Origin: an uncultured Prochlorococcus sp.
GTDB lineage: Bacteria > Cyanobacteriota > Cyanobacteriia > PCC-6307 > Cyanobiaceae
Direction of reading: 5' to 3'
Length of the DNA: 44,551 nt
Assembly (NCBI GenBank): GCA_902616595.1
Contig: CACMTJ010000009.1
Coordinates: 1 to 44,551, forward strand
The stretch's first letter is position 1. Each line of letters starts with the position of its first letter. The notes under the pieces were generated by a model. That model worked only from the letters and a program-made list of their open reading frames with translations, made no database searches and was not told the DNA's origin. The translations under genes and the position numbers were made by a program. This document shows, in pieces, positions 27,524 through 35,753 of the stretch.

Positions 27524-27628
27524 GTTCAAGTTAAAAATTCTTTGATATTTGAAAATTATTGTATATTTTGCAGTAATCCGTAAAGATAGGTACTTTTATA
27601 TAGGAGAATAATAGAAATAATAAACAAA

Positions 27629-28411
27629 ATGCTTCTAAATCTAACTGGCAAAAAAATTCTTGTTACGGGAATTGCCAACAATCGTTCAATAGCATGGGGT
27701 ATCGCTCAACAACTTTCAAAAGCTGGCGCAGAACTTGGAATCACATATTTGCCTGATGATAAGGGAAGATTCGAGTCTAAAGTTAGAGAACTAACTGAAC
27801 CTTTAAACCCATCGTTATTTTTACCTCTTGATGTTCAAAATCCAGCTCAAATTGAGGAAATCTTTAAAAATATAAAAGACAATTGGGAGCAAATTGACGG
27901 ATTAGTTCACTGCCTAGCATTTGCAGGACGCGATGAATTGATTGGAGATTATAGTGCTACCACTTCAGAAGGTTTTGATAGGGCTCTTAATATAAGCGCG
28001 TATTCGTTAGCACCTTTATGTAAAGCAGCAAAACCACTTTTTAGTGATGGTGCTGGAGTTGTCTCATTAACTTATTTAGGTTCAGAAAGGGCGATTCCTA
28101 ACTATAACGTGATGGGAGTTGCTAAAGCAGCTTTAGAAGCTTCAGTAAGATATCTTTCTGCAGAACTTGGTCCCGAAAAACAAGTCAGAGTTAACGCAAT
28201 AAGTGCTGGGCCTATAAGAACACTTGCGAGTTCTGCTATAGGTGGCATTTTAGATATGATTCACAATGTTGAAGAAAAAGCGCCTTTACGCAGGACAGTC
28301 ACTCAAACAGAAGTAGGTAATACAGCTGCTTTTTTATTAAGTGATCTCTCTAGCGGCATTTCAGGCCAAACAATTTATGTTGATGCGGGTTACTGCATTA
28401 ATGGAATGTAA
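27629..28411 (+). CDS. fabI: Enoyl-[acyl-carrier-protein] reductase (NADH)
   Basis: A 260-residue short-chain dehydrogenase-fold enzyme that catalyses the last reduction in each fatty-acid elongation cycle. The nucleotide-binding start VTGIANNRSIAWGIAQQL is FabI-specific. Catalytic Tyr159 and Lys166 lie in NYNVMGVAKAAL with the FabI spacing Y-x6-K. RVNAISAGPIRTLASSAI and the final SGQTIYVDAGYCINGM complete the pattern. The ATG follows an AT-rich region with a GGAG about 25 bases upstream. hisB follows 20 bases after its stop. Confidence 0.95.
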   Translation: MLLNLTGKKILVTGIANNRSIAWGIAQQLSKAGAELGITYLPDDKGRFESKVRELTEPLNPSLFLPLDVQNPAQIEEIFKNIKDNWEQIDGLVHCLAFAGRDELIGDYSATTSEGFDRALNISAYSLAPLCKAAKPLFSDGAGVVSLTYLGSERAIPNYNVMGVAKAALEASVRYLSAELGPEKQVRVNAISAGPIRTLASSAIGGILDMIHNVEEKAPLRRTVTQTEVGNTAAFLLSDLSSGISGQTIYVDAGYCINGM

Positions 28412-28431
28412 ACTAAGTTTTTTGCATAAAA

Positions 28432-29037
28432 ATGTCATCTCTAAGGCAATCTGAAATAAAAAGAAAAACTAATGAAACAGAAATTTCTGTATTTATAAAC
28501 TTAGATGGAAATGGAATTTCTGAAATCGATACCGGGATACCATTCTTAGATCATATGCTTCATCAAATATCCAGTCATGGTTTATTCGATTTAAAAATAA
28601 AAGCAATTGGAGATACTCATATTGATGATCATCATACAAATGAAGATGTAGGAATCGCATTAGGCAAAGCATTTTCAAAAGCCTTGGGAGAAAGAAAAGG
28701 AATAAGCAGATTTGGACATTTCTTTGCCCCATTAGATGAAGCATTAGTTCAAGTCACTTTAGACTGCTCTGGTAGACCACATCTATCTTATGATCTTCAA
28801 TTAAAAGCCCCTAGAATAGGAAATTATGATACTGAACTGGTAAGAGAGTTTTTTATTGCCTTTGTAAATAACAGCGGTATTACTCTGCATATTAATCAAA
28901 TAGGAGGAAGTAATTCTCATCACATAGTTGAGGCGTGCTTTAAAGCTTTTTCAAGAGCAATGAGAATGGCTACCGAGATAGATCCAAGAAGATCTGATTC
29001 AATTCCAAGTAGTAAAGGAATGTTAGAAAAACAATAA
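28432..29037 (+). CDS. hisB: Imidazoleglycerol-phosphate dehydratase
   Basis: A 201-residue HisB (single-domain form without the phosphatase found in enterobacteria), catalysing the sixth step of histidine synthesis. The manganese-binding His/Glu sets are visible: [10 protein letters not shown] at 41-50 and DDHHTNED at 65-72, then [20 protein letters not shown] near the C-terminus. Length is typical (about 195-205). It lies 20 bases after fabI and may be read from the same transcript; no other his genes are nearby. Confidence 0.95.
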   Translation: MSSLRQSEIKRKTNETEISVFINLDGNGISEIDTGIPFLDHMLHQISSHGLFDLKIKAIGDTHIDDHHTNEDVGIALGKAFSKALGERKGISRFGHFFAPLDEALVQVTLDCSGRPHLSYDLQLKAPRIGNYDTELVREFFIAFVNNSGITLHINQIGGSNSHHIVEACFKAFSRAMRMATEIDPRRSDSIPSSKGMLEKQ

Positions 29038-29109
29038 AATAGGAAATTTTTCGAATCAGCCACAATTCAGTTGATTTTTGGCGAAGATAGTTAAAGTGAA
29101 TATTATGTT

Positions 29110-30594
29110 GTGACTAATTTACAAGATAAAAAAATTGATGAATTTAATATTTTTCAAAAAGAAGATTGGTCAAGTGCTTATCAAAATGTAGAAAAGGAGC
29201 TGACTAAAGAGCCTCTAAAAATTAGCAAAGGTAATAATATTAAAAATTTAAATGGAACATTATTAAGAAATGGACCAGGAATATTAGAGAGAGGTGGACA
29301 ATGGGTACATCACCCATTTGATGGTGATGGGATGATAACATCCATAAAATTCGAAAATGGTCAGCCTTTCTTAACAAATAGATTTGTTAAAACTAAAGGC
29401 TATTTGGAAGAAGAAAAAATAGATAAATTTATTTATAGAGGTGTTTTTGGAACAAAAAAAAATGGAGGAATTTTAAATAATGCATTAGATCTAAAATTCA
29501 AGAATATCGCTAATACACATGTTATTAAATTAGGAGATGAAATTCTCGCATTATGGGAAGCAGCAGGTCCACATGCAATGGATCCTGATAGTCTTGACAC
29601 TATTGGTTTAACAACATTAAAAGGGGTACTAAAGCCTAATGAAGCATTCAGTGCTCATCCCAAAACAGACCTAAACTCAAATGCATCTTCAGAACTTTTA
29701 GTAACTTTTGGAGTACAAACCGGGCCAAAAAGTACTGTTAGATTAATGGAATTTGATAATGCTGGTACAGATTCTGGCGAGCTCATTTTTGATAGAAAAG
29801 ATACCTTTAATGGCTTTGCATTCCTGCATGATTTCGCAATTACAACTAATTGGGCAATATTTTTACAGAATGCTATTGATTTCAATCCTCTTCCATTTGT
29901 AATGGGTCAAAGAGGAGCAGCACAATGTCTAAAGTCAAACCCAAATAAAAAGGCAAAGTTTTTTATCATCCCCAGAGAAAGTGGATTATTTAGAGGACAG
30001 CCTCCTTTAACAATAGATGCCCCAGAAGGATTCGTTTTTCATCATGTAAACGCATTTGAAAAAGATTCCAAAATCGTATTAGATAGTATTTTTTATGATG
30101 ATTTTCCATCAGTTGGTCCAGACGAGAATTTTAGGGATATTGACTTTGATAAATATCCAGAAGGAAAACTTAAAAGATCAATTATCGATCTAAAGACAAA
30201 AACTTGTGAACTTGAAACTTTCAGTGAACAATGTTGCGAATTTGCTGTTGTTAATCCTAAAAACTTAGGATTAAAAGCAACTTTTAGTTGGATGGCAAGC
30301 ACATCTCAAAAGCTGGGGAACGCTCCACTTCAAGAAATAAAAAAAATAAATTTAACTTCTAAGGAAGAGATTTCTTGGTCAGCAGGTCCAAGTGGATTTG
30401 TTAGTGAACCAATTATGGTTCCATCAGAAAACTCTTCAAAAGAAGATGAGGGATTTTTATTTATTCTTGTATGGAACGGACAAAGAAGAGGAAGCGATTT
30501 AGTGATACTAGACGCAAAAGACTTAAAAGAATTGGCTGTTTATGAATTACCCATTTCAATTCCTCATGGCCTTCATGGTTCTTGGGTTAATTGA
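29110..30594 (+). CDS. Carotenoid oxygenase (apocarotenoid 15,15'-oxygenase-like)
   Basis: A 494-residue seven-bladed propeller enzyme of the RPE65/carotenoid cleavage family. The four His ligands of the catalytic iron can be placed at His183 (SAHPK), His240 (FLHDF), His311 or 312 (FVFHHVNAFE) and His489 (HGLHGSW). This is nearly the same spacing as in the Synechocystis enzyme. The N-terminal VHHPFDGDGMI is also characteristic. It would cleave a carotenoid or apocarotenoid double bond with O2; the real substrate cannot be told. The start is GTG at 29110, forced because in-frame ATG choices are absent and the ATG at 29105 hits a stop. It converges on rdgB with 2 bases between. Confidence 0.9.
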   Translation: MTNLQDKKIDEFNIFQKEDWSSAYQNVEKELTKEPLKISKGNNIKNLNGTLLRNGPGILERGGQWVHHPFDGDGMITSIKFENGQPFLTNRFVKTKGYLEEEKIDKFIYRGVFGTKKNGGILNNALDLKFKNIANTHVIKLGDEILALWEAAGPHAMDPDSLDTIGLTTLKGVLKPNEAFSAHPKTDLNSNASSELLVTFGVQTGPKSTVRLMEFDNAGTDSGELIFDRKDTFNGFAFLHDFAITTNWAIFLQNAIDFNPLPFVMGQRGAAQCLKSNPNKKAKFFIIPRESGLFRGQPPLTIDAPEGFVFHHVNAFEKDSKIVLDSIFYDDFPSVGPDENFRDIDFDKYPEGKLKRSIIDLKTKTCELETFSEQCCEFAVVNPKNLGLKATFSWMASTSQKLGNAPLQEIKKINLTSKEEISWSAGPSGFVSEPIMVPSENSSKEDEGFLFILVWNGQRRGSDLVILDAKDLKELAVYELPISIPHGLHGSWVN

Positions 30595-30596
30595 AT

Positions 30597-31172
30597 TTAA
30601 GAAAAAATTTCAATTAAATTTGGAATAATTTTTTTTAATGCTTTACCTCTATGACTACAAGAGTCTTTAATATCATTATTCATTTCTGCGAAAGTTAATC
30701 TGGTAGAACTCTCCTCAAAAATTGGGTCATACCCAAAACCACTTTTTCCTCTAGGGTTTAAAATAATATTGCCATGACATTTGGCCTCAGATTCAATAAT
30801 CACTTCACCATTTGGGGAACAGACACAAATATTAGCAATAAAGAAAGCACTTCTATTTTGAACTCCATCAAGTTCTCTTAAAACTCGTTCAATTCTCTTC
30901 TTATCATTTTCTGCATATCTAGATGAGTAAATGCCAGGCTTACCACCTAGTGCTTCAATACAAATTCCTGAATCATCTGATATTGAAAAATTATTCGTTT
31001 TTCTCGAAACTTCACTCGCTTTTTTAATTGCATTATCTCTAAATGTCAGTCCATCCTCTTCAACTTCTAATGATTCTGGCTGGAGTAACAATTTACAATT
31101 AACTCCAGTAAGCAATTTCATATATTCTTCAATTTTTCCTTTATTCTTACTAGCTAAATATAAATTTTTCAT
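30597..31172 (-). CDS. rdgB: Non-canonical purine NTP pyrophosphatase (RdgB/HAM1)
   Basis: A 191-residue HAM1 family enzyme that hydrolyses ITP, dITP and XTP to keep deaminated purines out of nucleic acids. Motifs are the start LYLASKNKGKIEEY, then ISDDSGICIEALGGKPGIYS, NPRGKSGFGYDPIFEE and SCSHRGKALKK. The frame is open 13 codons further upstream, but the Met at 31172 gives the family's start (SxNxxK just inside) and lies 2 bases after the stop of the upstream phosphohexomutase, indicating coupling. Confidence 0.93.
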   Translation of the reverse strand: MKNLYLASKNKGKIEEYMKLLTGVNCKLLLQPESLEVEEDGLTFRDNAIKKASEVSRKTNNFSISDDSGICIEALGGKPGIYSSRYAENDKKRIERVLRELDGVQNRSAFFIANICVCSPNGEVIIESEAKCHGNIILNPRGKSGFGYDPIFEESSTRLTFAEMNNDIKDSCSHRGKALKKIIPNLIEIFS

Positions 31173-31174
31173 CC

Positions 31175-32629
31175 TTATTTTCCTACCAAATTTATAAATT
31201 CTTGCCCCCACTCTAATACCTCAATTAGATAGGATTCTTTTGGTGCTTCACAATATAACCTTAAAAGAGGTTCCGTTCCAGAAAACCTAAAAAGAAGCCA
31301 AAAATTTTTATCAATTCTCAACTTTATTCCATCGATCTTTGAGATACTTTTTAACTTGTGATTATTAATATTCTCAGGAATATTATCTATGATAAATTCT
31401 TTTACGTTATTTTTTTCTGACTGATTTGGAAATTTAATATCAATTCTTTTATAAAAACTTGGCCCAAAATCTTCTTGAATTTCATCTAGGGTTTCGTATA
31501 AATATTGAGATTTATCAGCAATTCCATTTAATAAAACCATCGCTGCATATAGAGCATCTCTTTCAGGCATAAAGTCACCAAAACCAACTCCCCCAGATTC
31601 CTCTCCTCCAATAAATATTTTTTCTTTAATCATTTTTTCAGCAATATATTTAAAGCCAACTGGAAGTTCAAAAACATCTCTATTTTGACTCTCTGATATA
31701 TTTTTAATAATATCTGAACCACTAACAGTCTTTAAAACTGGATAAGAATTATTTTTAATTCCGCCTAAATAGCTAATAAAGAATGGGAGTAAATCTTGAG
31801 TACTAGAGTATCTTCCTTTTTCGTCAATTGCCGCAATTCTATCACCATCACCATCAAATATGATTCCTAAAGTTTTCACTTCATTTGTTGAATTTTTCAT
31901 TAGTGTTTGTTTTAGATCATCTGCATAATTCAAAAGAGGTTCAGGAGGTTTTCCTCCAAAAAAAGGATCAGCATCTTTCCTGATTTCTGAAATAACTTCT
32001 AAATCATTAGAAGCAAAAATCTCAGCCATACAATTTGCAGCTGAACCATGCATAGAATCTACAAAAATTCTCAATTTCATTTTTTTTAATCTCTTGGAAA
32101 TATAGTCAATATCAAAAAGGGATTTAATTCTATCTAAATGAAATTTCTTAATATCTACCAATTGATTAATACCATCTATTTTTTCAACTGAATTTCCAAG
32201 CATTAATCTTTTTTCAACTTCACTTGTAAAAGATTCGTCAACTGAACATCCATTAAAGCTCTTTATTTTCAGACCGAGCCAATTATATGGATTATGACTT
32301 GCTGTAATTATTAACGCCCCAAGACAACCGACTTCTTTGGCATAGAAACTACAAGAGGGTGTTGTAACAAAGCTATCAGATAAGATCGGTTCGAAACCAC
32401 ATCCTCTTACAAAAGGCACTATTTGCTTGGCAAATTCACAAGCCATAAATCTACGATCATATCCAATAATAATTTTCTTTGAATTAACTTCTTTATAGTA
32501 TTGATAATGCAACTCCTGACATGCAGCGACAACAACTCTTGAAAGATTGGACAGGTTAAAGTCAAAACCAATAATTCCTCTCCAACCATCGGTTCCAAAT
32601 TTTATCTTATCTAATTTATCAGCTCTCAA
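31175..32629 (-). CDS. Phosphoglucomutase/phosphomannomutase family protein
   Basis: A 484-residue alpha-D-phosphohexomutase. FGTDGWRGIIG lies at the N-terminus. The phosphoserine loop ITASHNPYNWLGLK has Ser111, the metal loop is FDGDGDRIAAID, the sugar loop is GGEESGGVGF, and the phosphate-binding loop is FRFSGTEPLLRLY. It interconverts hexose-1- and hexose-6-phosphates, probably glucose for glycogen or mannose for surface sugars. The exact sugar cannot be set from the motifs. The start is TTG at 32629. It is transcribed divergently from the nuclease gene over an 80-base gap and coupled to rdgB downstream. Confidence 0.9.
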   Translation of the reverse strand: MRADKLDKIKFGTDGWRGIIGFDFNLSNLSRVVVAACQELHYQYYKEVNSKKIIIGYDRRFMACEFAKQIVPFVRGCGFEPILSDSFVTTPSCSFYAKEVGCLGALIITASHNPYNWLGLKIKSFNGCSVDESFTSEVEKRLMLGNSVEKIDGINQLVDIKKFHLDRIKSLFDIDYISKRLKKMKLRIFVDSMHGSAANCMAEIFASNDLEVISEIRKDADPFFGGKPPEPLLNYADDLKQTLMKNSTNEVKTLGIIFDGDGDRIAAIDEKGRYSSTQDLLPFFISYLGGIKNNSYPVLKTVSGSDIIKNISESQNRDVFELPVGFKYIAEKMIKEKIFIGGEESGGVGFGDFMPERDALYAAMVLLNGIADKSQYLYETLDEIQEDFGPSFYKRIDIKFPNQSEKNNVKEFIIDNIPENINNHKLKSISKIDGIKLRIDKNFWLLFRFSGTEPLLRLYCEAPKESYLIEVLEWGQEFINLVGK

Positions 32630-32709
32630 ATTTCAAATTTCCTTGATTTCTTTTAATTATCTATACTAATTTATATGAGTAAATTTTAAAACCGCCCTTA
32701 AAAATTAAT

Positions 32710-34128
32710 TTGAATTCTCTTCATTTAAAAAGTTTTACAAGATGCAAAAGAAAAGCATGGCTCGATTTTAAGGGTGAAAAATCTTATGAAGTTTGGTCTC
32801 CCCATAAAGCTATAGATAAAGTAAATCAGTTTCAAATTTTCTCTGAATTTTGTAATGGTGAAATATATACAGGATTAAAAGCCTGTGAAAATGGTTATCA
32901 AGGGGTAATTGGATTAAAAATCAAAGGGAATCTTTTCCATAATATAAACGCAGAGATACTTCCACAATTACTTTTAAAGACTAAAGGTAAAAGTAAATGG
33001 GGACAATATAAATATTTACCTGCTGTTTATAAGTTAGGCCACAAAACAACTAAAGAACATTTATTCGACTTAGCTTTTTGTTCTATGGTTTTGGAATCTT
33101 TTCAAGAATCTAAAATTGAGAAAGGATTAGTAATTTCAACTTTTTATAAAAAAGTTAAAGCTGAAGAAATTTATTTAAATAAAAAATTAAGAAAAAAAGT
33201 TTTAAATGTTTTATTAAATTTGAATGAATGCTTGAAGGGATCTATACCAGAAATAACTCAAGATAGAAAAAAATGTACTATTTGTTCCTGGCAAAAATTT
33301 TGTGACAAAGAAGCAAAAGAAAATGGATATCTAACAGATGTAGATGGAATAGGGTCCAAAACAGCCTCATTACTCAAAGCATACGGAATAACTAATACCC
33401 AAACATTAGCTTCGCATAGCGAAAAACAACTTGGAGAGAAATTATCTAAATTCAAAGATCAGAAATATGAAAAAGCATCCATATTTGTAAAGCAAGCACA
33501 AGCTTATATCTCAGGAGAACCATTTTTCATTTCTAATAAAAATAATACGGAAGATCTATTAGAAAAAATATGTTCGGGATTTTATATATTTGATATTGAG
33601 TCAAATCCAGATGAAAAGCATGATTTTTTATATGGATTCTTAAAAGTAAATAATTTGTCTGTAAAAAAAGAAGATCTTATTTATGAACCAATCTTAAATC
33701 TTAAAAAAAATAAAGGAAAATCATATAAGCGAGTTATTGAAATACTATTTTCACAAAAGGAATGGCCAGTTTTGCATTATGGGGAAACTGAAAAAATATC
33801 AATAATTAATATTGCTAAAGAACTAAATTTTAGTTTTGAAGAAATTGATTCACTTTCCTCCAGATTTATTGACTTACATACCTTAATAAGAAAGTCTTGG
33901 ATATTACCACTAAAAAACTATGGCTTAAAAACTGTTTCTAATTGGCTTGGATTTGAATGGGCGCAGAAAAATGTAAATGGCTCGAAAGCACTTTATTGGT
34001 GGATTCAATATCAAATTACAGAAAACCAAATATTTTTAAAGAAAATTATCCAATATAACAAAGATGATTGTTTTGCTACTCTACAAGTTGCAGAATATTT
34101 AATCAAAAATCGATTAAAGAAAAATTGA
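32710..34128 (+). CDS. Predicted RecB-family Fe-S nuclease (TM0106-like) with helix-hairpin-helix and RNase H-like domains
   Basis: A 472-residue multi-domain protein. Residues 1 to about 205 form a RecB/Cas4-like nuclease whose single Cys12 (SFTRCKRKAWLDF) and the group Cys189-x2-Cys192-x5-Cys198 could ligate a [4Fe-4S] cluster. A helix-hairpin-helix follows at about 210-235 (VDGIGSKTASLLKAYGI). A C-terminal RNase H-like 3'-5' exonuclease domain starts at FYIFDIESNP (Asp295/Glu297) and ends near YNKDDCFATLQVAEYL. The same architecture is known as TM0106-family; its cellular job is not known to me. Start TTG. It converges with and overlaps ygfZ by 15 bases. Confidence 0.83.
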   Translation: MNSLHLKSFTRCKRKAWLDFKGEKSYEVWSPHKAIDKVNQFQIFSEFCNGEIYTGLKACENGYQGVIGLKIKGNLFHNINAEILPQLLLKTKGKSKWGQYKYLPAVYKLGHKTTKEHLFDLAFCSMVLESFQESKIEKGLVISTFYKKVKAEEIYLNKKLRKKVLNVLLNLNECLKGSIPEITQDRKKCTICSWQKFCDKEAKENGYLTDVDGIGSKTASLLKAYGITNTQTLASHSEKQLGEKLSKFKDQKYEKASIFVKQAQAYISGEPFFISNKNNTEDLLEKICSGFYIFDIESNPDEKHDFLYGFLKVNNLSVKKEDLIYEPILNLKKNKGKSYKRVIEILFSQKEWPVLHYGETEKISIINIAKELNFSFEEIDSLSSRFIDLHTLIRKSWILPLKNYGLKTVSNWLGFEWAQKNVNGSKALYWWIQYQITENQIFLKKIIQYNKDDCFATLQVAEYLIKNRLKKN

Positions 34129-34950
34129 TCCCACAGATTTATTTATAATAATTTTTCCAAAATTTTCTGAAAAAAAGTAACTTTCTTCCTCTAAATATTT
34201 TCTCTTTATCATAGCTAAACCTTTTATTTGACAATCTGATTTAAAAAAACTAGTGATTTTGCCTACAGAAATATCCTTGGCAGAATTTATATATAAATTT
34301 TTATCTTCCAAGTCTAAATTCAAATTAGATTCAATTGATTTCCAAATTCTTATTTCCTGTTTTAAAGAAGAAACATTTTTTATTTTTGCCATTGTTTCTT
34401 GTCCTAAATAACAACCTTTATTAAAATCTATAAGATCTTGTAATCCAAGCTCAAGAGGATTATTTTTTCCGTTTATTTCCATTTCTAATGCGGGTATTGC
34501 CTGATTAATCTTCCAAAGTTTTAAATCATTGGGATTTAGTAAATTTAGTTTATTTTTATATATTTCAAATTCTTTATCTTCTGTTTTGAAGAAAATAGGC
34601 TGGTATGTTCTCCATGAATTAAATTCATCAATTTCCTGAATTCTATTTATCAAGATTGGTTCACTCAGAAATACATCGTCCGCTGGAAAAATAATTTGAT
34701 TAAAATAATCAATTATTTCATTTGTGTTACCCGTCAAGATAATTACTTCTAAGCTTCTTTCTAAAAAAATAATTTCAATTAATGACCTTAGAACTCCATT
34801 TGGAGTTAACCAACAAGTTTTGATAACTTTATTTTCTGAATTAAGAATATTACCAGTTGTTATCCCATTCAAAAATTTTCTGGCATCTTTTCCAGTAATT
34901 GAAAAACAATCAAATTTTTCAAGCCAAAATTTTTTTTTTACATCTTGCAT
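34114..34950 (-). CDS. ygfZ: Folate-binding protein YgfZ/CAF17 (iron-sulfur protein maintenance)
   Basis: A 278-residue GcvT-like protein. The diagnostic K-G-C-Y-x-G-Q-E motif lies at 178-185 (KGCYLGQETMAKI), with Cys180. The N-terminal FSITGKDARKFLNGITTGNI is also typical. YgfZ binds tetrahydrofolate and supports assembly or repair of certain Fe-S enzymes such as MiaB. Overall sequence is divergent and AT-driven, but the motif is intact. Its 3' end overlaps the Fe-S nuclease gene. pyrE lies just upstream (10 bases) in the same direction. Confidence 0.88.
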   Translation of the reverse strand: MQDVKKKFWLEKFDCFSITGKDARKFLNGITTGNILNSENKVIKTCWLTPNGVLRSLIEIIFLERSLEVIILTGNTNEIIDYFNQIIFPADDVFLSEPILINRIQEIDEFNSWRTYQPIFFKTEDKEFEIYKNKLNLLNPNDLKLWKINQAIPALEMEINGKNNPLELGLQDLIDFNKGCYLGQETMAKIKNVSSLKQEIRIWKSIESNLNLDLEDKNLYINSAKDISVGKITSFFKSDCQIKGLAMIKRKYLEEESYFFSENFGKIIINKSVGSIFL

Positions 34951-34960
34951 TTTGAAATAA

Positions 34961-35521
34961 TTATAAAAAGTCTTTTATTGTAAAAAGAGTCTTTAATTTA
35001 ACATTTTCATCTTTAAGGGCTTCTAATCCCCCTTCTTGCCTATCAACTATAGACAAAACTTCCTCAACAACATAATTATTTTCTCGTAATTTTTTTATAG
35101 CTTTTATTACTGAACCAGCAGTTGTAACCACATCCTCTAAGACAGTTACCAAAGTCCCTTCTTTTAATATAGGGCCCTCTATTCCAGATTTGGTACCGTA
35201 TTTTTTGATTTCTTTCCTAATTATTAAACCATCAAGGTCTAGTCCATTCAAAGCTGCTTTAAGAATTAATCCACTTACTATAGGGTCTGCACCTAATGTC
35301 AATCCTGCTACAGCTTTTGACCTTGAGTCCTTTAAATCTAAAAGTAATTCACTTATTAAGTTTAAGCCTTCGCCATTTAATGACACTGGTTTACAGTTCA
35401 AGTAATGACTGCTTTTTTTTCCTGAAGATAAAGTGAAGTTTCCTTTCTTGTAAGATTTTTCAATTAACTGTTTTAACAATTTTGCTTTATTTAAATCATA
35501 CTTATTCGAAAATTTGCCCAT
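34961..35521 (-). CDS. pyrE: Orotate phosphoribosyltransferase
   Basis: A 186-residue PyrE that joins orotate to PRPP in UMP synthesis. The PRPP-binding motif [20 protein letters not shown] is clear, as are the [15 protein letters not shown] segment near the N-terminus and [13 protein letters not shown]. Length is slightly below typical (about 190-210). It has 10 bases to ygfZ downstream, so pyrE-ygfZ may be one transcript. Upstream is a 141-base region carrying the tRNA-Met promoter facing the other way. Confidence 0.93.
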   Translation of the reverse strand: MGKFSNKYDLNKAKLLKQLIEKSYKKGNFTLSSGKKSSHYLNCKPVSLNGEGLNLISELLLDLKDSRSKAVAGLTLGADPIVSGLILKAALNGLDLDGLIIRKEIKKYGTKSGIEGPILKEGTLVTVLEDVVTTAGSVIKAIKKLRENNYVVEEVLSIVDRQEGGLEALKDENVKLKTLFTIKDFL

Positions 35522-35598
35522 TAGTAAAAGTTTTATTTATATTTAAAGATTAGAAGAAAAAAAAGAAATCTCACAAAAACTTCCTAATGAGGTGTTTT

Positions 35599-35626
35599 TT
35601 GAAATATTATTTTTATATTGTATATT
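35599..35626 (+). promoter_or_regulatory. Candidate promoter of tRNA-Met
   Basis: TTGAAA (35599-35604) and TATATT (35621-35626) are spaced by 16 bases and would start a transcript near 35633, about 30 bases before the tRNA. Two adjacent short palindromes (35624-35636 and 35636-35651) overlap the -10 and start region. Confidence 0.45.
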
Positions 35627-35651
35627 GAAATTCAATGTAATTAAAATTACA
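35624..35651. repeat. Two adjoining palindromes before tRNA-Met
   Basis: ATTGAA-A-TTCAAT (35624-35636) and TGTAATT-AA-AATTACA (35636-35651) are both perfect and share one base. They lie between the putative -10 and the tRNA. They could be an operator or simply AT-rich chance symmetry. Confidence 0.3.
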
Positions 35652-35662
35652 TAAATTCCCTT

Positions 35663-35735
35663 GGGGGTGTAGCAATCTGGTGAATGCACCAAACTCATAA
35701 TTTGGCTAAGGCGAGTTCGATCCTCGCCACCCCCA
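35663..35735 (+). tRNA. trnM: tRNA-Met (CAT anticodon)
   Basis: Acceptor GGGGGTG (35663-35669) pairs fully with CACCCCC (35728-35734), with discriminator A. Anticodon stem CCAAA/TTTGG holds loop CTCATAA with anticodon CAT at 35696-35698. T-arm GCGAG/CTCGC has loop TTCGATC. The D-stem is short (GCA/TGC). The anticodon stem lacks the GGG/CCC pairs of initiator tRNA, so elongator Met is most likely. A lysidine-modified Ile2 tRNA also has a CAT anticodon and cannot be excluded by eye. CCA is not encoded. The membrane protein gene starts 18 bases later. Confidence 0.93.
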
Positions 35736-35753
35736 TTATTCATTTGTCATTGA

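Noticed and set aside
28493-28744. Antisense 83-codon frame in hisB
   Set aside because: It is fully inside hisB, has biased His/Leu/Arg composition from reading the opposite strand, and shows no own start signals.
35663-35735. Initiator tRNA-fMet
   Set aside because: The anticodon stem is CCAAA/TTTGG without the three G-C pairs of initiators, and the first acceptor pair is fully matched.
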